A stretch of DNA of 64,000 bases from JADHLK01 sp038131695. GTDB lineage: Bacteria > Pseudomonadota > Alphaproteobacteria > Puniceispirillales > Puniceispirillaceae. The DNA lies in NCBI GenBank assembly GCA_038131695.1, contig JAYPQA010000014.1, positions 62,001 to 126,000 of the forward strand. The letters run 5' to 3'. Each line of letters starts with the position of its first letter. The first letter of the stretch is position 1. The translations under genes were made by a program, and so were the position numbers. Shown one piece after another: positions 19,827 to 28,670 of this stretch. The notes under the pieces were generated by a model that did no database searches, was not told where the DNA came from, and worked only from the letters and a program-made list of their open reading frames with translations.

Positions 19827-20006
19827 ATGAGCAAAAAAGCAGAACCAAGACCAGAAAAAGCCGAAGCGCGGCCCCGGCCCGGGCCTGCTGTCCTGTCTTC
19901 TGAAAAAGCGGCAGCGGCAGAAAAGACCGAAACCGGCGGGCCAACCGGGCCGGAGCCAACCCGCTATGGGGATTGGGAAAAAAATGGCCGCTGCAGTGAT
20001 TTTTGA
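19827..20006 (+). CDS. DUF1674 / SDHAF4-like small protein
   Basis: This 59-residue protein ends with the family signature GPEPTRYGDWEKNGRCSDF (written within 20 residues). The N-terminal part is a low-complexity Lys/Glu/Pro/Ala stretch. Mitochondrial SDHAF4 helps assemble succinate dehydrogenase; a similar role here is inferred. The start at 19827 (MSKK) is chosen over 19779 because the upstream part overlaps the divergent rsmB control region. It lies 9 bp before the DUF1491 gene. Confidence 0.82.
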   Translation: MSKKAEPRPEKAEARPRPGPAVLSSEKAAAAEKTETGGPTGPEPTRYGDWEKNGRCSDF

Positions 20007-20015
20007 GGCGCGCCC

Positions 20016-20363
20016 ATGTCGGCAAGGCTGACCTCTGAGCTGCTGGTAACCGCCAGCTTGCGGCGGGCAAGCCAGCTGGGGATCGCAGCAGTGGTGCTGC
20101 GGCGCGGCGACCCGGATGCGGGCAGCCTGTTTGTTGAAATTGAAAAAAGCGCGTCCGAAGCGGCCCTGCTTGGCCGGGTCACCAGCTTTGAGGGGGGCTA
20201 TGAATGGGTGCGGCTGACCGGTGCGGGCTGGGTGGCCCCGGCTGAGGTCTCTGAAAGGCTGGCGCGCGAGCAGGCCCGCGATCCCGATTGCTGGGTCATT
20301 TCGGTGCAGGATACAGGCGGGCGCAATATTTTGATCTGGACTGACCACTCATCTGGCTGTTAA
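20016..20363 (+). CDS. DUF1491 family protein
   Basis: The 115-residue protein matches DUF1491 by its beginning (RLTSELLVTASLRRA), the segment VVLRRGDPDAGSLFVEIE and the late block DPDCWVISVQDTGGRN. The function is unknown. It is a small soluble protein with no signal. It sits between the DUF1674 gene and hisD on the same strand. Confidence 0.8.
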   Translation: MSARLTSELLVTASLRRASQLGIAAVVLRRGDPDAGSLFVEIEKSASEAALLGRVTSFEGGYEWVRLTGAGWVAPAEVSERLAREQARDPDCWVISVQDTGGRNILIWTDHSSGC

Positions 20364-20469
20364 ACAGCCTGCCAAAGGTTGCTGAATGGGGCAGGTGCGG
20401 CTAAAACAGGTCTGCAGGGCCCGGTCTTGCCGGGCAATAGCCCGGCACAGGATGAGGCAGAGGCAGAAG

Positions 20470-21811
20470 ATGGCAGAAAACAAGCGATCAATTTCTTCGG
20501 CTGGCTGAGCTGGACAGGGAAGGGCGGGCGCCCTGCTGCGCCGCACTGAGGATGATCTCAGCTGGTTTCTGGAGCGGGTGCCGCCAATCATAGAGGCGGT
20601 GCGCCGTGAGGGGGATGCCGCCCTGGCCCGGTTTGGCTCCGAATTTGACAAGGCGGAAAATATGTCTGCTGACCGGATTCTGGCCAGCAAGCAGGAGATA
20701 GACGCGGCCTTTGACCAGCTGGCCCCGGACATGGTGGATGTGCTGGGCTATGCGGCTGATAATATCCGCCGCTTTCACGAACGCCAGAAGCCGGAGCCGC
20801 TCTGGATGACCGAGATACGGCCCGGCGTGCGGGTCGGGGAAAAAGCCAGCCCGATTGACCGGGTGGCCCTGTATTCCCCGCGCGGCAAGGGCTCTTTTCC
20901 TTCCGTAACGCTGATGACGGCGATTCCGGCGGTGGTGGCCGGGGTGCCGGAGCCGGTGATCCTGACCCCGCCCGGGCCGGATGGCGAAATTGATCCGGCA
21001 ACTCTGGTCGCCGCCCGGCTGGCCGGGGTGGAGCTGGTGGCCCGCGCGGGTCGGGCCCAGGCGGTGGCGGCTGGCGGCCTATGGCACGCAATCAGTACCG
21101 AAATGCCAGAAAATTGAGGGGCCGGGCAGCCCCTGGTTTGTTGCCGCCAAACAGCTTCTGGCTGGCCAGATCGATTCGCGCCTGCCCGCCGGGCCCAGTG
21201 AGGTGATTGTGCTGGCTGATGAGAGCGCCAACCCGGAGCTGGCCGCCCTCGATATTCTGATTGAATGTGAGCATGGGGCCGACAGTTCCGGCTTTTTGAT
21301 CACCTGGTCAGAAGAGCTGGCGCGCACCGTGCTGGACCGCCTGCCCGGCTTGCTGGAAAAACTGTCAGCTGAGCGGGCCGGTTATGTAAAATCTGTCCTG
21401 TCCGGGCCGCATGGCGGTATCCTTTTGGCGGACTCGCCCCGGCAAGCCTATGATTTCATCAATGATTATGCGCCCGAACATTTGCAAATCCTGTCCAAGC
21501 AGCCAGAACAGCATCTGGACGCCATTACCAACGCGGCGGAAATCATGCTGGGCGAATATGCGCCGGGCGCGCTGGCCAATTATATGATGGGGCCAAATTG
21601 CGTTTTGCCGACGTCCGGGGCAGCGCGCCGCCATTCGCCGCTGGGGGTGGCGGATTTCATGAAAACCGTTTCCATCGGCCAGCTGGACGCGGCCGGCTTT
21701 GCCGAAATGGCCCCCAAAACAGAGATTTTCGCCCGCTATGAAGGGTTTGATGCCCATGCGCTGGCGGTCTCCGGCTTGCGGGCCGAGCTGATGAAAAAAC
21801 AGCCCAAATAA
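20470..21811 (+). CDS. hisD: Histidinol dehydrogenase (three probable frameshifts)
   Basis: It oxidises histidinol to histidine. A single protein can be rebuilt by three one-base corrections. One A removed from the run at 20477-20480 gives the start MAETSDQFLRLAELD. One base added near 20530 links to LLRRTEDDLSWFLERV. One base added near 21075 links AQAVAA to YGTQSVPK. Family features are IEGPGSPWFVAAK, LPAGPSEVIVLADE, ILIECEHGADS, YAPEHLQIL, VLPTSGAAR and EGFDAHALAV. The length (about 445 residues) is normal. The call is good, although residues around the metal site are slightly divergent from typical HisD. Confidence 0.82.
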
Positions 21812-21892
21812 CGCGCTGCATTTTCTGCAGCAGGGCGCATAAAATTCAGCCCTTTTCCGCTTCAGGCATAGTCTGTTACTCACATTCCCGTA

Positions 21893-21960
21893 GGGAGGAG
21901 CTGGAGGTTGGTTCGGGCTTTTTGCCAGAGGCCGACCTCCGGTCTCCCTCCCCGATTTTT
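21893..21960 (+). terminator. Long stem-loop with T-run after hisD
   Basis: GGAGGTTGG (21903-21911) pairs with CCGACCTCC (21932-21940) with one G-U. GGGAGG (21893-21898) pairs with CCTCCC (21947-21952), and a small apical stem GGC/GCC fills the loop. GATTTTT follows at 21954-21960. It may end hisD transcription or belong to a small structured RNA; I recognise no known RNA family. Confidence 0.45.
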
Positions 21961-22111
21961 CCTCCCTGAAATGGGGCTGCCTGATGAAGTGTGTTTCTGC
22001 GGGCGGCCCCTTTTCTGTTCCGCCATCAAAAGGCCGGGAGTGAATGGGCCGGGATTGACCGGGCGCGCGGCTTTTGGTCTGATAGGCAAAAATCCAGCCG
22101 GCGGAGGCCTT

Positions 22112-22192
22112 ATGCACACTCTCATCAAAATCGCTGTCGTTGTCGTGATGCTTGTCTTTATCGCGATGGGCGTGAATACCGTCTTTCTCTAG
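22112..22192 (+). CDS. Small single-span membrane protein (26 aa)
   Basis: The ATG at 22112 follows GGAGG at 22103-22107 with good spacing. The product is almost wholly one hydrophobic helix (LIKIAVVVVMLVFIAMGV) ending NTVFL before TAG. The function is unknown. After the TAG the same frame stays open for 86 codons, so it may instead be the start of a longer protein interrupted by a stop. Confidence 0.5.
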   Translation: MHTLIKIAVVVVMLVFIAMGVNTVFL

Positions 22193-22453
22193 GGGCGGCA
22201 CAGCTGGGGTATCTGGGCTGGGGCGCGGCTGCTTTATTCGCAGCAGAAAAAATGCTATACTGGCGGCGGTGCGGGCGCCTGTCAGGGCCGCAGCCTATCG
22301 GATTCCAGACGATCAGGCCCACCCGGGCCTTGGACAGAAGATGCAAAAAGACCAGAAAGCAAAGAACAGCCTGCTGCGGCCCGACAGTATAGACCGGCGC
22401 TTATCCGTTGCACCGATGATGGATTGGACATAAAAAATAACAATAACAAATAA
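22193..22453 (+). other. Open frame continuing after the TAG of the small protein
   Basis: In frame with the gene at 22112 there is no stop from 22193 to the TAA at 22451-22453. The conceptual continuation begins GRHSWGIWAGARLLYSQ and contains four Cys before ending in a polar Asn/Lys tail. It has no start or ribosome site of its own. It might be the rest of a ~113-residue protein interrupted by a substitution. The rest of the gap to 22728 holds no gene I can support. Confidence 0.3.
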
Positions 22454-22479
22454 ATAGAATATATTTTGTCACAAATTCG

Positions 22480-22500
22480 TCACAATGAGCTTAATTGTGA
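22480..22500. promoter_or_regulatory. Perfect inverted repeat at the left edge of the AT-rich island
   Basis: TCACAAT and ATTGTGA form 7-bp arms around a 7-bp centre. A direct repeat GTCACAA occurs at 22468-22474 and 22479-22485. It could be an operator or a recombinase-related site; no protein can be assigned. Confidence 0.35.
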
Positions 22501-22556
22501 GCGCCGCTTTATTTGAACGAATAACCAGTAAATTTCGTGGTCTCAGGGCCGTGCTC

Positions 22557-22625
22557 CTGTCTCTCTTTGCCGTATACGCTCGTTGACCTGCTCTAACAGC
22601 GCTAGATAGCCCTTAGGCATCCCCA
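22557..22625 (-). repeat. Island repeat copy 1 (encodes GYLALLEQVNERIRQRE)
   Basis: Read on the minus strand, this ~60-bp segment encodes GYLALLEQVNERIRQRE and continues a few codons to a stop. Copies 2 and 3 encode nearly the same peptide with mainly third-position differences. It precedes the first block of the AT-rich island. It resembles the end of a protein-coding gene rather than a random repeat. Confidence 0.75.
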
Positions 22626-22728
22626 AAAACTACTGTTAAATATTCAAATCGAAAACGCCAGATGTAAATCTGGCAACGGGCATTCGACGTAACGAATAGC
22701 AGGTCGAATGATAAGGAGGAATTTTTCA

Positions 22729-24453
22729 ATGTTTGAATTTGATAACCGAATGCTGCGTCTATTTTTTTTGATAATTGTCCTCGCTGGTCTGCCGTTGAAA
22801 TTACACGCGGGCAATATGTTCGAAACAATGTGCACAGATGCTGCAGAGGTGGTTTCTGTTAATGGGCCGAACTCATTTAAAAGCGAACTCATTGTCAACA
22901 AGCCCAGTGAATGTGCTGGAAATCCATTAAATTTTTATGCATTGGCTGCTGTTCAAACAGTGGCCGCATACAGCCTCAATAGCGAGCTTTCAATGTCGTT
23001 TAATGTTGAGGGAGCAGAAAGCCTTCTAAAGGAAATTTTGTCGAGATATTTCAAGAGCGGCAGAACGGGTGTGAGCAAGAACTGGCGACAATCGCAAGAA
23101 TGGGCAAATGGGACGACAATATCTTTTTGGCCACCAAAGGTAAAAACACAACTGATTTCAAATCCGAAAAAAATTGAAAAAAAAGATAAGTATTCTTGAT
23201 GTGCAAATCGCAATTTCTCAAAAAGATGCCTCAAGTGTAAAAGTAACCCTTTCCTTGAATGATAGTGTGAAACTAGAGGCCACTTCATTTGTATCCACCT
23301 GCCATAAAACCAAGGTCAGATTTGGTGTTGGGGCCAGAGGAAAAAAATATGGAGAGCAATACAAAGCCGCTGTAGCTTATAAGGCGGTTAATCTAAATGG
23401 GGAGATATTGGCGAGCACAGTTGAAAAAGACGGCAAATCATACGCTAAATTAGGCTTCGCCCATCTGCTTGACAATGACCCATTAGCGTTATGTAACGAC
23501 GGGACCGTAGCCTCGTTCACTCAAGCCATCCCCTGAGTGAGCAACATCCCCAAAAAGTGTTAGTCGCGTTTCAAGGGGGTGGGGCCGCCCTTTCTTTGAG
23601 GTCATCACAAACTAAGTTTGCTGAAGCATATGACAAACGCCCAAAAGAGTTGATGACCTCTCCGCTAATAACCTTCGAGAAAAAAGAAAAAAATCTAGGA
23701 AGTTATTTTCATCGTGCTTTAGAAGCAGGATGGGGTCTAATCTTCGTCCCTTATTGCAGTTCAGACTTATATGCTGGTGACCACGAACTACAGCTCTCTA
23801 ATAAGGTTTATCAAGTAAGAGGCAGGCGGATAGTCAATGCTTTGTTTGAAAGACTTAAAAATAGTGGCGTTATAAACGACTCGACCGACCTTTTGTTGGT
23901 AGGTGGCAGCGCAGGAGATATGGCTATTTCAGCAAACATGAACATTATCGAAAAACTTCCTAAAGAACGTTTAAGGCTGCTCTTTACCCTTTGGCAGGTT
24001 CCCGCAGAGAGGGAATATGTAGAGAAAAAACAGAGGGCCCAATTTAATAAATTGATGTCATCTGAAGGGTTGAAATTTGTTCGCGGAAATCCGGCTGAAC
24101 ATTGTAAAGAGAGTTACACAAGCTGCGGCCCAAATTGGAAAAACTTATCTCGCTACAGCTATGATGATATTTTTATAGAGGTACATTGGCGTGAATTACC
24201 GTCTAGCTGGGCCTTTTTCACTCCACGCCATATGAAAGACAAAAAGCTTTTTCAGGAACAAATGCGCGAGACAATAAATAGAGCCGGTGGCGGTCTTGCT
24301 TTTCTGAGTGACAAACCTTGGAAACCTAAAAAAGACTTCAATCATGATATGGGCAAACTTGAGATTTCTGTCGGAAACCCTGCTGTTATACCCTCTGACA
24401 TTGTATGGAATTGGATTTCAGGCAAAGGGGAAACTCGTTATATTGGCGATTGA
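22729..24453 (+). CDS. Secreted pectinacetylesterase-like protein (two probable frameshifts)
   Basis: Three successive frames appear to form one gene of about 575 codons. The start at 22729 has GGAGG at 22715-22719. The N-terminus is a signal peptide (MLRLFFLIIVLAGLPLKLHAG). A first domain of about 240 residues is not recognised. Joins: in the A-rich runs near 23166-23185 and in CCCC near 23533, where one base restores SEQHPQKVLVAFQGGGA. The last 300 residues resemble the pectinacetylesterase/Notum hydrolase family: VLVAFQGGGA, VPYCSSDLYAG, the nucleophile motif LVGGSAGDMA, and a late HW region. Substrate unknown. Base composition is much AT-richer than the flanks, suggesting acquisition. Confidence 0.6.
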
Positions 24454-24480
24454 TGCTAAAATGGCAAATATAGCCCCTCA

Positions 24481-24545
24481 CAGCTCTCTTAGCCTTATCC
24501 GCTCATTTACTTGCTGTAGCAGCGCTAGATAGCCTCAGGGCCTTT
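24481..24545 (-). repeat. Island repeat copy 2 (encodes GYLALLQQVNERIRLREL)
   Basis: The minus-strand reading is GYLALLQQVNERIRLREL followed by TGA. The copy lies between the esterase block and the DUF1800/DUF1501 block, in the same orientation as copies 1 and 3. The 110 bp after it carries no recognisable gene. Confidence 0.8.
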
Positions 24546-24655
24546 CTCACCAAATCAATCCTGATACTCAAGGCCAAGAGCCGCTGGAAAATCCAGAAAC
24601 AGGATGTTACCGTAGAGAAATATTTGCAGAGTTATACAACTGAAACGAATTTGGC

Positions 24656-26050
24656 ATGACAGATTTAAAGTTTTTTAGACGCGTAGCTTTTGGCATCAAA
24701 CCGGACCAATCAGTCCCTTCAGATGCACTATCTTGGGCAAAGGCGCAGGTCAATGAAGTGCAGCCGCTCACTTGGAAAGGCGAGATACAGACCATAAAGC
24801 AAGGTCTAGAGCGCTATGCTTTCTTAAGGAACGAAACCAATGCTGCGCGGAAAAAATTTAAAAAAAGCCCTTCAAAATATCAAGAAGCGCAGCGGCAAAT
24901 TCGGCATGATTCAGGGGTTGAATTGTCTGAGCGCAGAACATTACAAATCCGCTTTGACTCAGCCCTTAATAGCGCACAACCGGTGCTGGAGCGGTTTGCG
25001 ATGTTCTGGGCCAATCACTTTGCCATCATTGATAAGGATGAACTTCCCCAGTTAGCAACTGGCCCCTTTCATCGTGAAATTATCAGACCGAACTTAACCG
25101 GAAGTTATGAAAATCTGGTCAAAGAGGCGACAACTTCTTGGGCGATGATTGAGGCGCTTGATAACGGAGAATCGATTGCTCCGAATTCCAGGCGGGGCCT
25201 TGAAATGAAAATGAAGAATTTGACGCCCACCGTGAATGAAAACCACGCCAGAGAATTGATGGAATTGCACACCATTTCACCGGCTGCCGGCTACACACAA
25301 GAAGATGTGATACAGCTCTCATACATAATGGCAGGTTGGCGGCCTGCTCGTAAACCGAAGAAATTGGGGCGATTTACGCCCATTAAATTCAACCCTGAAT
25401 ACCACCAGCCGGGCAAGCTAACAGTTTTAGGAAAAGAATATGAGCAGCGGGGTTTGAGCGCAGAGAATAAACTTCTGGATGCAATTAAAGATTTTTCCAA
25501 CCATCCAGAGTGTAAGAAATTTATTTCCTTCAAACTCTGTCGGCATTTTGTAACCGATAACCCAACTGACGCTATGGTTGGGCATGTGGTGAAAGCTTGG
25601 AACAGCTCAAATGGGGCGTTGCCTGAGATCCATAAAGCTGTCTTGGAGGTGGCTTTTGAGAATTTATCCTCCACCAGCAAATATCAGAACCCAGAAATCT
25701 GGTTTTTGCAAGCCATGAATATTGCCGGGTCAAAAGAACCCTCATTCGACATCCCTGAAAAGCTTGAAATATTGGGGCACAATCCGTTAAGGCCCATTCA
25801 GCCGAACGGGTTTCCCGATACCGAAGCTGAATGGCTCTCACCTGAGTTTCTCATTCGTCGCCTGACATTTGCCAAAAATATGGCCAATGTTGGCAGAAGC
25901 TATGACATTAGCCGAAAGCTCGACATTGAAAATATGGTGAGGAAAAACTTTTCCAACAGTGATGAGCTTATTGAATGGATGGGCCCGAACGCCTCTAGGC
26001 GTGAAAAGCTGACCTTGTTATTCCCCAGCAATTGGATGTTATTCGCATGA
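24656..26050 (+). CDS. DUF1800 family protein
   Basis: The 464-residue product has the DUF1800 hallmarks: FAMFWANHF, VNENHARELMELHTIS (equivalent to the family NENLARELLELHTLG) and an IMAGWRP segment. The function is unknown; such genes nearly always precede a DUF1501 gene and are often linked to secreted or Tat-exported complexes. No signal peptide is clear at this start. It overlaps the next gene in an ATGA arrangement, so the two are a translationally coupled pair. It is AT-rich like the rest of the island. Confidence 0.85.
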   Translation: MTDLKFFRRVAFGIKPDQSVPSDALSWAKAQVNEVQPLTWKGEIQTIKQGLERYAFLRNETNAARKKFKKSPSKYQEAQRQIRHDSGVELSERRTLQIRFDSALNSAQPVLERFAMFWANHFAIIDKDELPQLATGPFHREIIRPNLTGSYENLVKEATTSWAMIEALDNGESIAPNSRRGLEMKMKNLTPTVNENHARELMELHTISPAAGYTQEDVIQLSYIMAGWRPARKPKKLGRFTPIKFNPEYHQPGKLTVLGKEYEQRGLSAENKLLDAIKDFSNHPECKKFISFKLCRHFVTDNPTDAMVGHVVKAWNSSNGALPEIHKAVLEVAFENLSSTSKYQNPEIWFLQAMNIAGSKEPSFDIPEKLEILGHNPLRPIQPNGFPDTEAEWLSPEFLIRRLTFAKNMANVGRSYDISRKLDIENMVRKNFSNSDELIEWMGPNASRREKLTLLFPSNWMLFA

Positions 26051-27189
26051 TTTTTAATAGACGACAATTTATCTCAGGCTCTGGCTCTCTATTTTTAATG
26101 GGCTCTCCTCTTTGGAATGCGCGGGCTGAACAGATTCAAAAAAGAAATATCGTGATTATATCGCTGCGGGGTGGGATGGATGGTCTTGCCGCGGTTCCCT
26201 ACATAGGCGACCGAGAGCTGAATAAGGCCAGACCGCAAATTAATGTCTCAACGAAAAATAAACTGAACAGCGATTTTGCGCTTAACCCGAGGCTGAGGAC
26301 AATGCACCAGCTCTGGAAAGAAGGGCAAGCAGCAATCGTTCATGCAACAAGCATTCCCTATACTGAACGGTCTCACTTTGAAGGCCAAAACCTGATGGAA
26401 AGTGGGTCTACAGAGCCCTTTACCACAGACAGCGGATGGCTTGGGCGCGGGATTGATGCTGCAAATCTTAATGGTTTGGCTGTCTCTTTGCCGATGCCGC
26501 TTATTCTTCGGGGAGAGTCCAACCCAGATAATTATTATCCCACCAAAATGGAATTGCCCGATGAGATGCTGATGCAGAAAATTGCATCGACCTATCAGAG
26601 TGGCGGTTTGGTCTCAAAGACAATGAACCGCCTTCAGAACCGTTCGCGATTTTTGCAGGAAAAAGCTTATGGCTATGAGGCCTTTAACCTCGCGGACACT
26701 GCCGCCTTAGAGCTGGCAAGGGAGGAAGGGCCGCGGGTTGCCGTCTTTGACATTAATGGCTTTGACACGCACGCCACGCAAGGCGGTGAAGAAGGGCGTC
26801 ACGCAGATAACCTTGCCAAGTTTGACAGGGTTGTGAACACGCTGAAAAAAGGAATGGGGCCCGCCTTCGATAATACACTCATACTTTCACTTACAGAATT
26901 CGGGCGAATGGTAGAGCAGAATGGCGGAAACGGCACTGAGCACGGCTATGGAACGGCAATCTTTATGGCAGGGGGTCTGGTGAAGAAAGCTCAGGTGCTC
27001 ACTGATTGGCCGGGACTGAAGAAAGCCGACCGGTTTGAAGGGCGCGATTTGAATGTGACGATTGATGCGAGGTCCATATATTGCTCGGCAATGGCGGCCT
27101 GCTTCGATAGTGACTTCGAAAAATTGCGACGTGAGGCCTTTTTTGGGGCCAGTCTTCAAGACTATACAACCGAGCTTTTCAAGGTTTGA
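26047..27189 (+). CDS. DUF1501 family protein
   Basis: The 380-residue protein belongs to the DUF1501 group with an alkaline-phosphatase-like fold. The start at 26047 overlaps the DUF1800 stop and gives a Tat-type signal (NRRQFISGSGSLFLMGSP). Family motifs: VIISLRGGMDGL, HATSIPYTERSHFEGQNLME, FDINGFDTHATQGG and SLTEFGRMVEQNGGNGTEHG. It is probably periplasmic; substrate unknown. It forms a two-gene unit with DUF1800. Confidence 0.88.
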   Translation: MIFNRRQFISGSGSLFLMGSPLWNARAEQIQKRNIVIISLRGGMDGLAAVPYIGDRELNKARPQINVSTKNKLNSDFALNPRLRTMHQLWKEGQAAIVHATSIPYTERSHFEGQNLMESGSTEPFTTDSGWLGRGIDAANLNGLAVSLPMPLILRGESNPDNYYPTKMELPDEMLMQKIASTYQSGGLVSKTMNRLQNRSRFLQEKAYGYEAFNLADTAALELAREEGPRVAVFDINGFDTHATQGGEEGRHADNLAKFDRVVNTLKKGMGPAFDNTLILSLTEFGRMVEQNGGNGTEHGYGTAIFMAGGLVKKAQVLTDWPGLKKADRFEGRDLNVTIDARSIYCSAMAACFDSDFEKLRREAFFGASLQDYTTELFKV

Positions 27190-27219
27190 TGCATCGATAA
27201 ATCAACTCCAGACTTCCCT

Positions 27220-27283
27220 CACAGCTCTCTTTGCCTTATCCGCTCATTAACTTCTTGTAATAGCGCCAGATAGCCCTCAGGGC
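27220..27283 (-). repeat. Island repeat copy 3 (encodes GYLALLQEVNERIRQREL)
   Basis: The minus-strand reading GPEGYLALLQEVNERIRQREL (first three and last eighteen residues being two parts) ends in TGA. It marks the right end of the DUF1800/DUF1501 block. The following 190 bp to 27469 has no gene I can support; base composition returns to GC-rich there. Confidence 0.8.
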
Positions 27284-27469
27284 CGCTCTCAGGGGCGGTG
27301 TAACACAAACTGTGACACAAAAGAGCAGATTGACAGCACCTCTTGCTCTTCTAAAATGACAGAAAAGCTTGCTTTCACGCTGAAACCATTGCCTTTACAG
27401 GGAACACCCAACTCTCATCCGGCACCAATCCACAGCAGACAAACAGCCTTTCACCCGGGAAAGGCCGCC

Positions 27470-28648
27470 CTATTGCCCGCCTGACTGTTCAATCAGGGGT
27501 ATCCACCAATTATCATTTGGCAAGGGCTGGCTGATATCCACCCATTCGCCAATTTTTGGCACGGTGACAGACAATCCGCGCTCCGCAGCACGGGTGCTGA
27601 CCTCAACTGGTGGGTCATACCAATTATGGAGCGCCAGCGTGAACATACCCCAGCCAATGGGGACCAAAATCTTGCCCTGCAAATCAACATAGGCATCGAC
27701 CACCTCTGGCGGCAGATTATGCACCTGACGCCAGCGTTTATTATATTGTCCGGCATCAATAAAGGTGAGATCAAAGGGGCCATAGCGGGCGCCAATTTCG
27801 GCATAATGGTCAGAATAGCCTGAATCGCCGCTGAAATAGACGGAATGGCTGTCTGTCTTGACAACCCAGGAGGACCAGAGAGATTTTTGCATCCGAAAGG
27901 TGCCTGTGCGGCCGGAAAAATGCTGGGCCGGTGTGCATATAAAGGTGATATCGCCAATTTGCCTGGACTGCCACCAGTCAAATTCTGTAATGCGGTCAGG
28001 CTCAATCCCCCACCGTTGCAAATGCGGGGCCACCCCCAGCGGCACCAGAAAACGGGTCTCAGAGGCCGCAAGAAACTTGATCGTTTGCATATCCAGATGG
28101 TCGTAATGGTCATGCGAAATCACCACCAGATCAATAGCGGGCAAATCCTCCAATTTCAGAACCGGTGGCTGATAACGCGTGACAGCCCAGCTCACCGGAG
28201 AGGCACTCTCGGCAAAGACCGGATCAAACAGGACTGTCTGCCCCTTGATGGACGCCATCACCGTCGCATGGCCAAGCCAGGCAAATTTCACCGTATCCTG
28301 CGTGGCGCGCAAATCCTCTGGAATCGCCCCCTTTATATCAGGCAGGAGAAAGTCAGGCCGCGTCTGGTTTGGATTGAACAAAAAATTATTGGTCAGATTT
28401 TCCCTCGGATTCGCCCAAAAACCGCTATGAGCCATCATCTCATCTATGATGCCGGCCGCCCGGTTAACAAATCGATCATCCGCCACATCGTAATTCTCTG
28501 ATCGTTTCATCCGCTCGTGATCGGCGCCTTTTGGAATGGCTCCGAATTGCTCGCAACCTGACAGCATCAGGAACAGGCTAAGACCCGCCGCGGCTATGAC
28601 GCCGCCAAGACGCTTCAGCCATTTTGCCTTTCCAGATGCCTGTTCCAT
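27470..28648 (-). CDS. MBL-fold lipoprotein, NAPE-PLD-like
   Basis: The 392-residue protein has a signal segment ending in a lipobox (LMLSGC), so it is lipid-anchored. It then has a metallo-beta-lactamase domain of the NAPE-hydrolysing phospholipase D / RomA-like type. Metal ligands are in VISHDHYDHLD, TPAQHFSGR and FSGDSGYSDH; a late His is in IGWGMFTLALHNW. Substrate unknown; an N-acyl or phosphodiester lipid is possible by family. It follows the cyclase gene by 22 bp on the same strand, so the pair may be an operon. Confidence 0.85.
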   Translation of the reverse strand: MEQASGKAKWLKRLGGVIAAAGLSLFLMLSGCEQFGAIPKGADHERMKRSENYDVADDRFVNRAAGIIDEMMAHSGFWANPRENLTNNFLFNPNQTRPDFLLPDIKGAIPEDLRATQDTVKFAWLGHATVMASIKGQTVLFDPVFAESASPVSWAVTRYQPPVLKLEDLPAIDLVVISHDHYDHLDMQTIKFLAASETRFLVPLGVAPHLQRWGIEPDRITEFDWWQSRQIGDITFICTPAQHFSGRTGTFRMQKSLWSSWVVKTDSHSVYFSGDSGYSDHYAEIGARYGPFDLTFIDAGQYNKRWRQVHNLPPEVVDAYVDLQGKILVPIGWGMFTLALHNWYDPPVEVSTRAAERGLSVTVPKIGEWVDISQPLPNDNWWIPLIEQSGGQ

Positions 28649-28670
28649 CGGCCTTCCCTTCCCTCAAAAT

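Noticed and set aside
22557..27283. Integron attC sites between cassettes
   Set aside because: The repeats lack the GTTRRRY / RYYYAAC core motifs and paired arms; their differences follow codon third positions instead.
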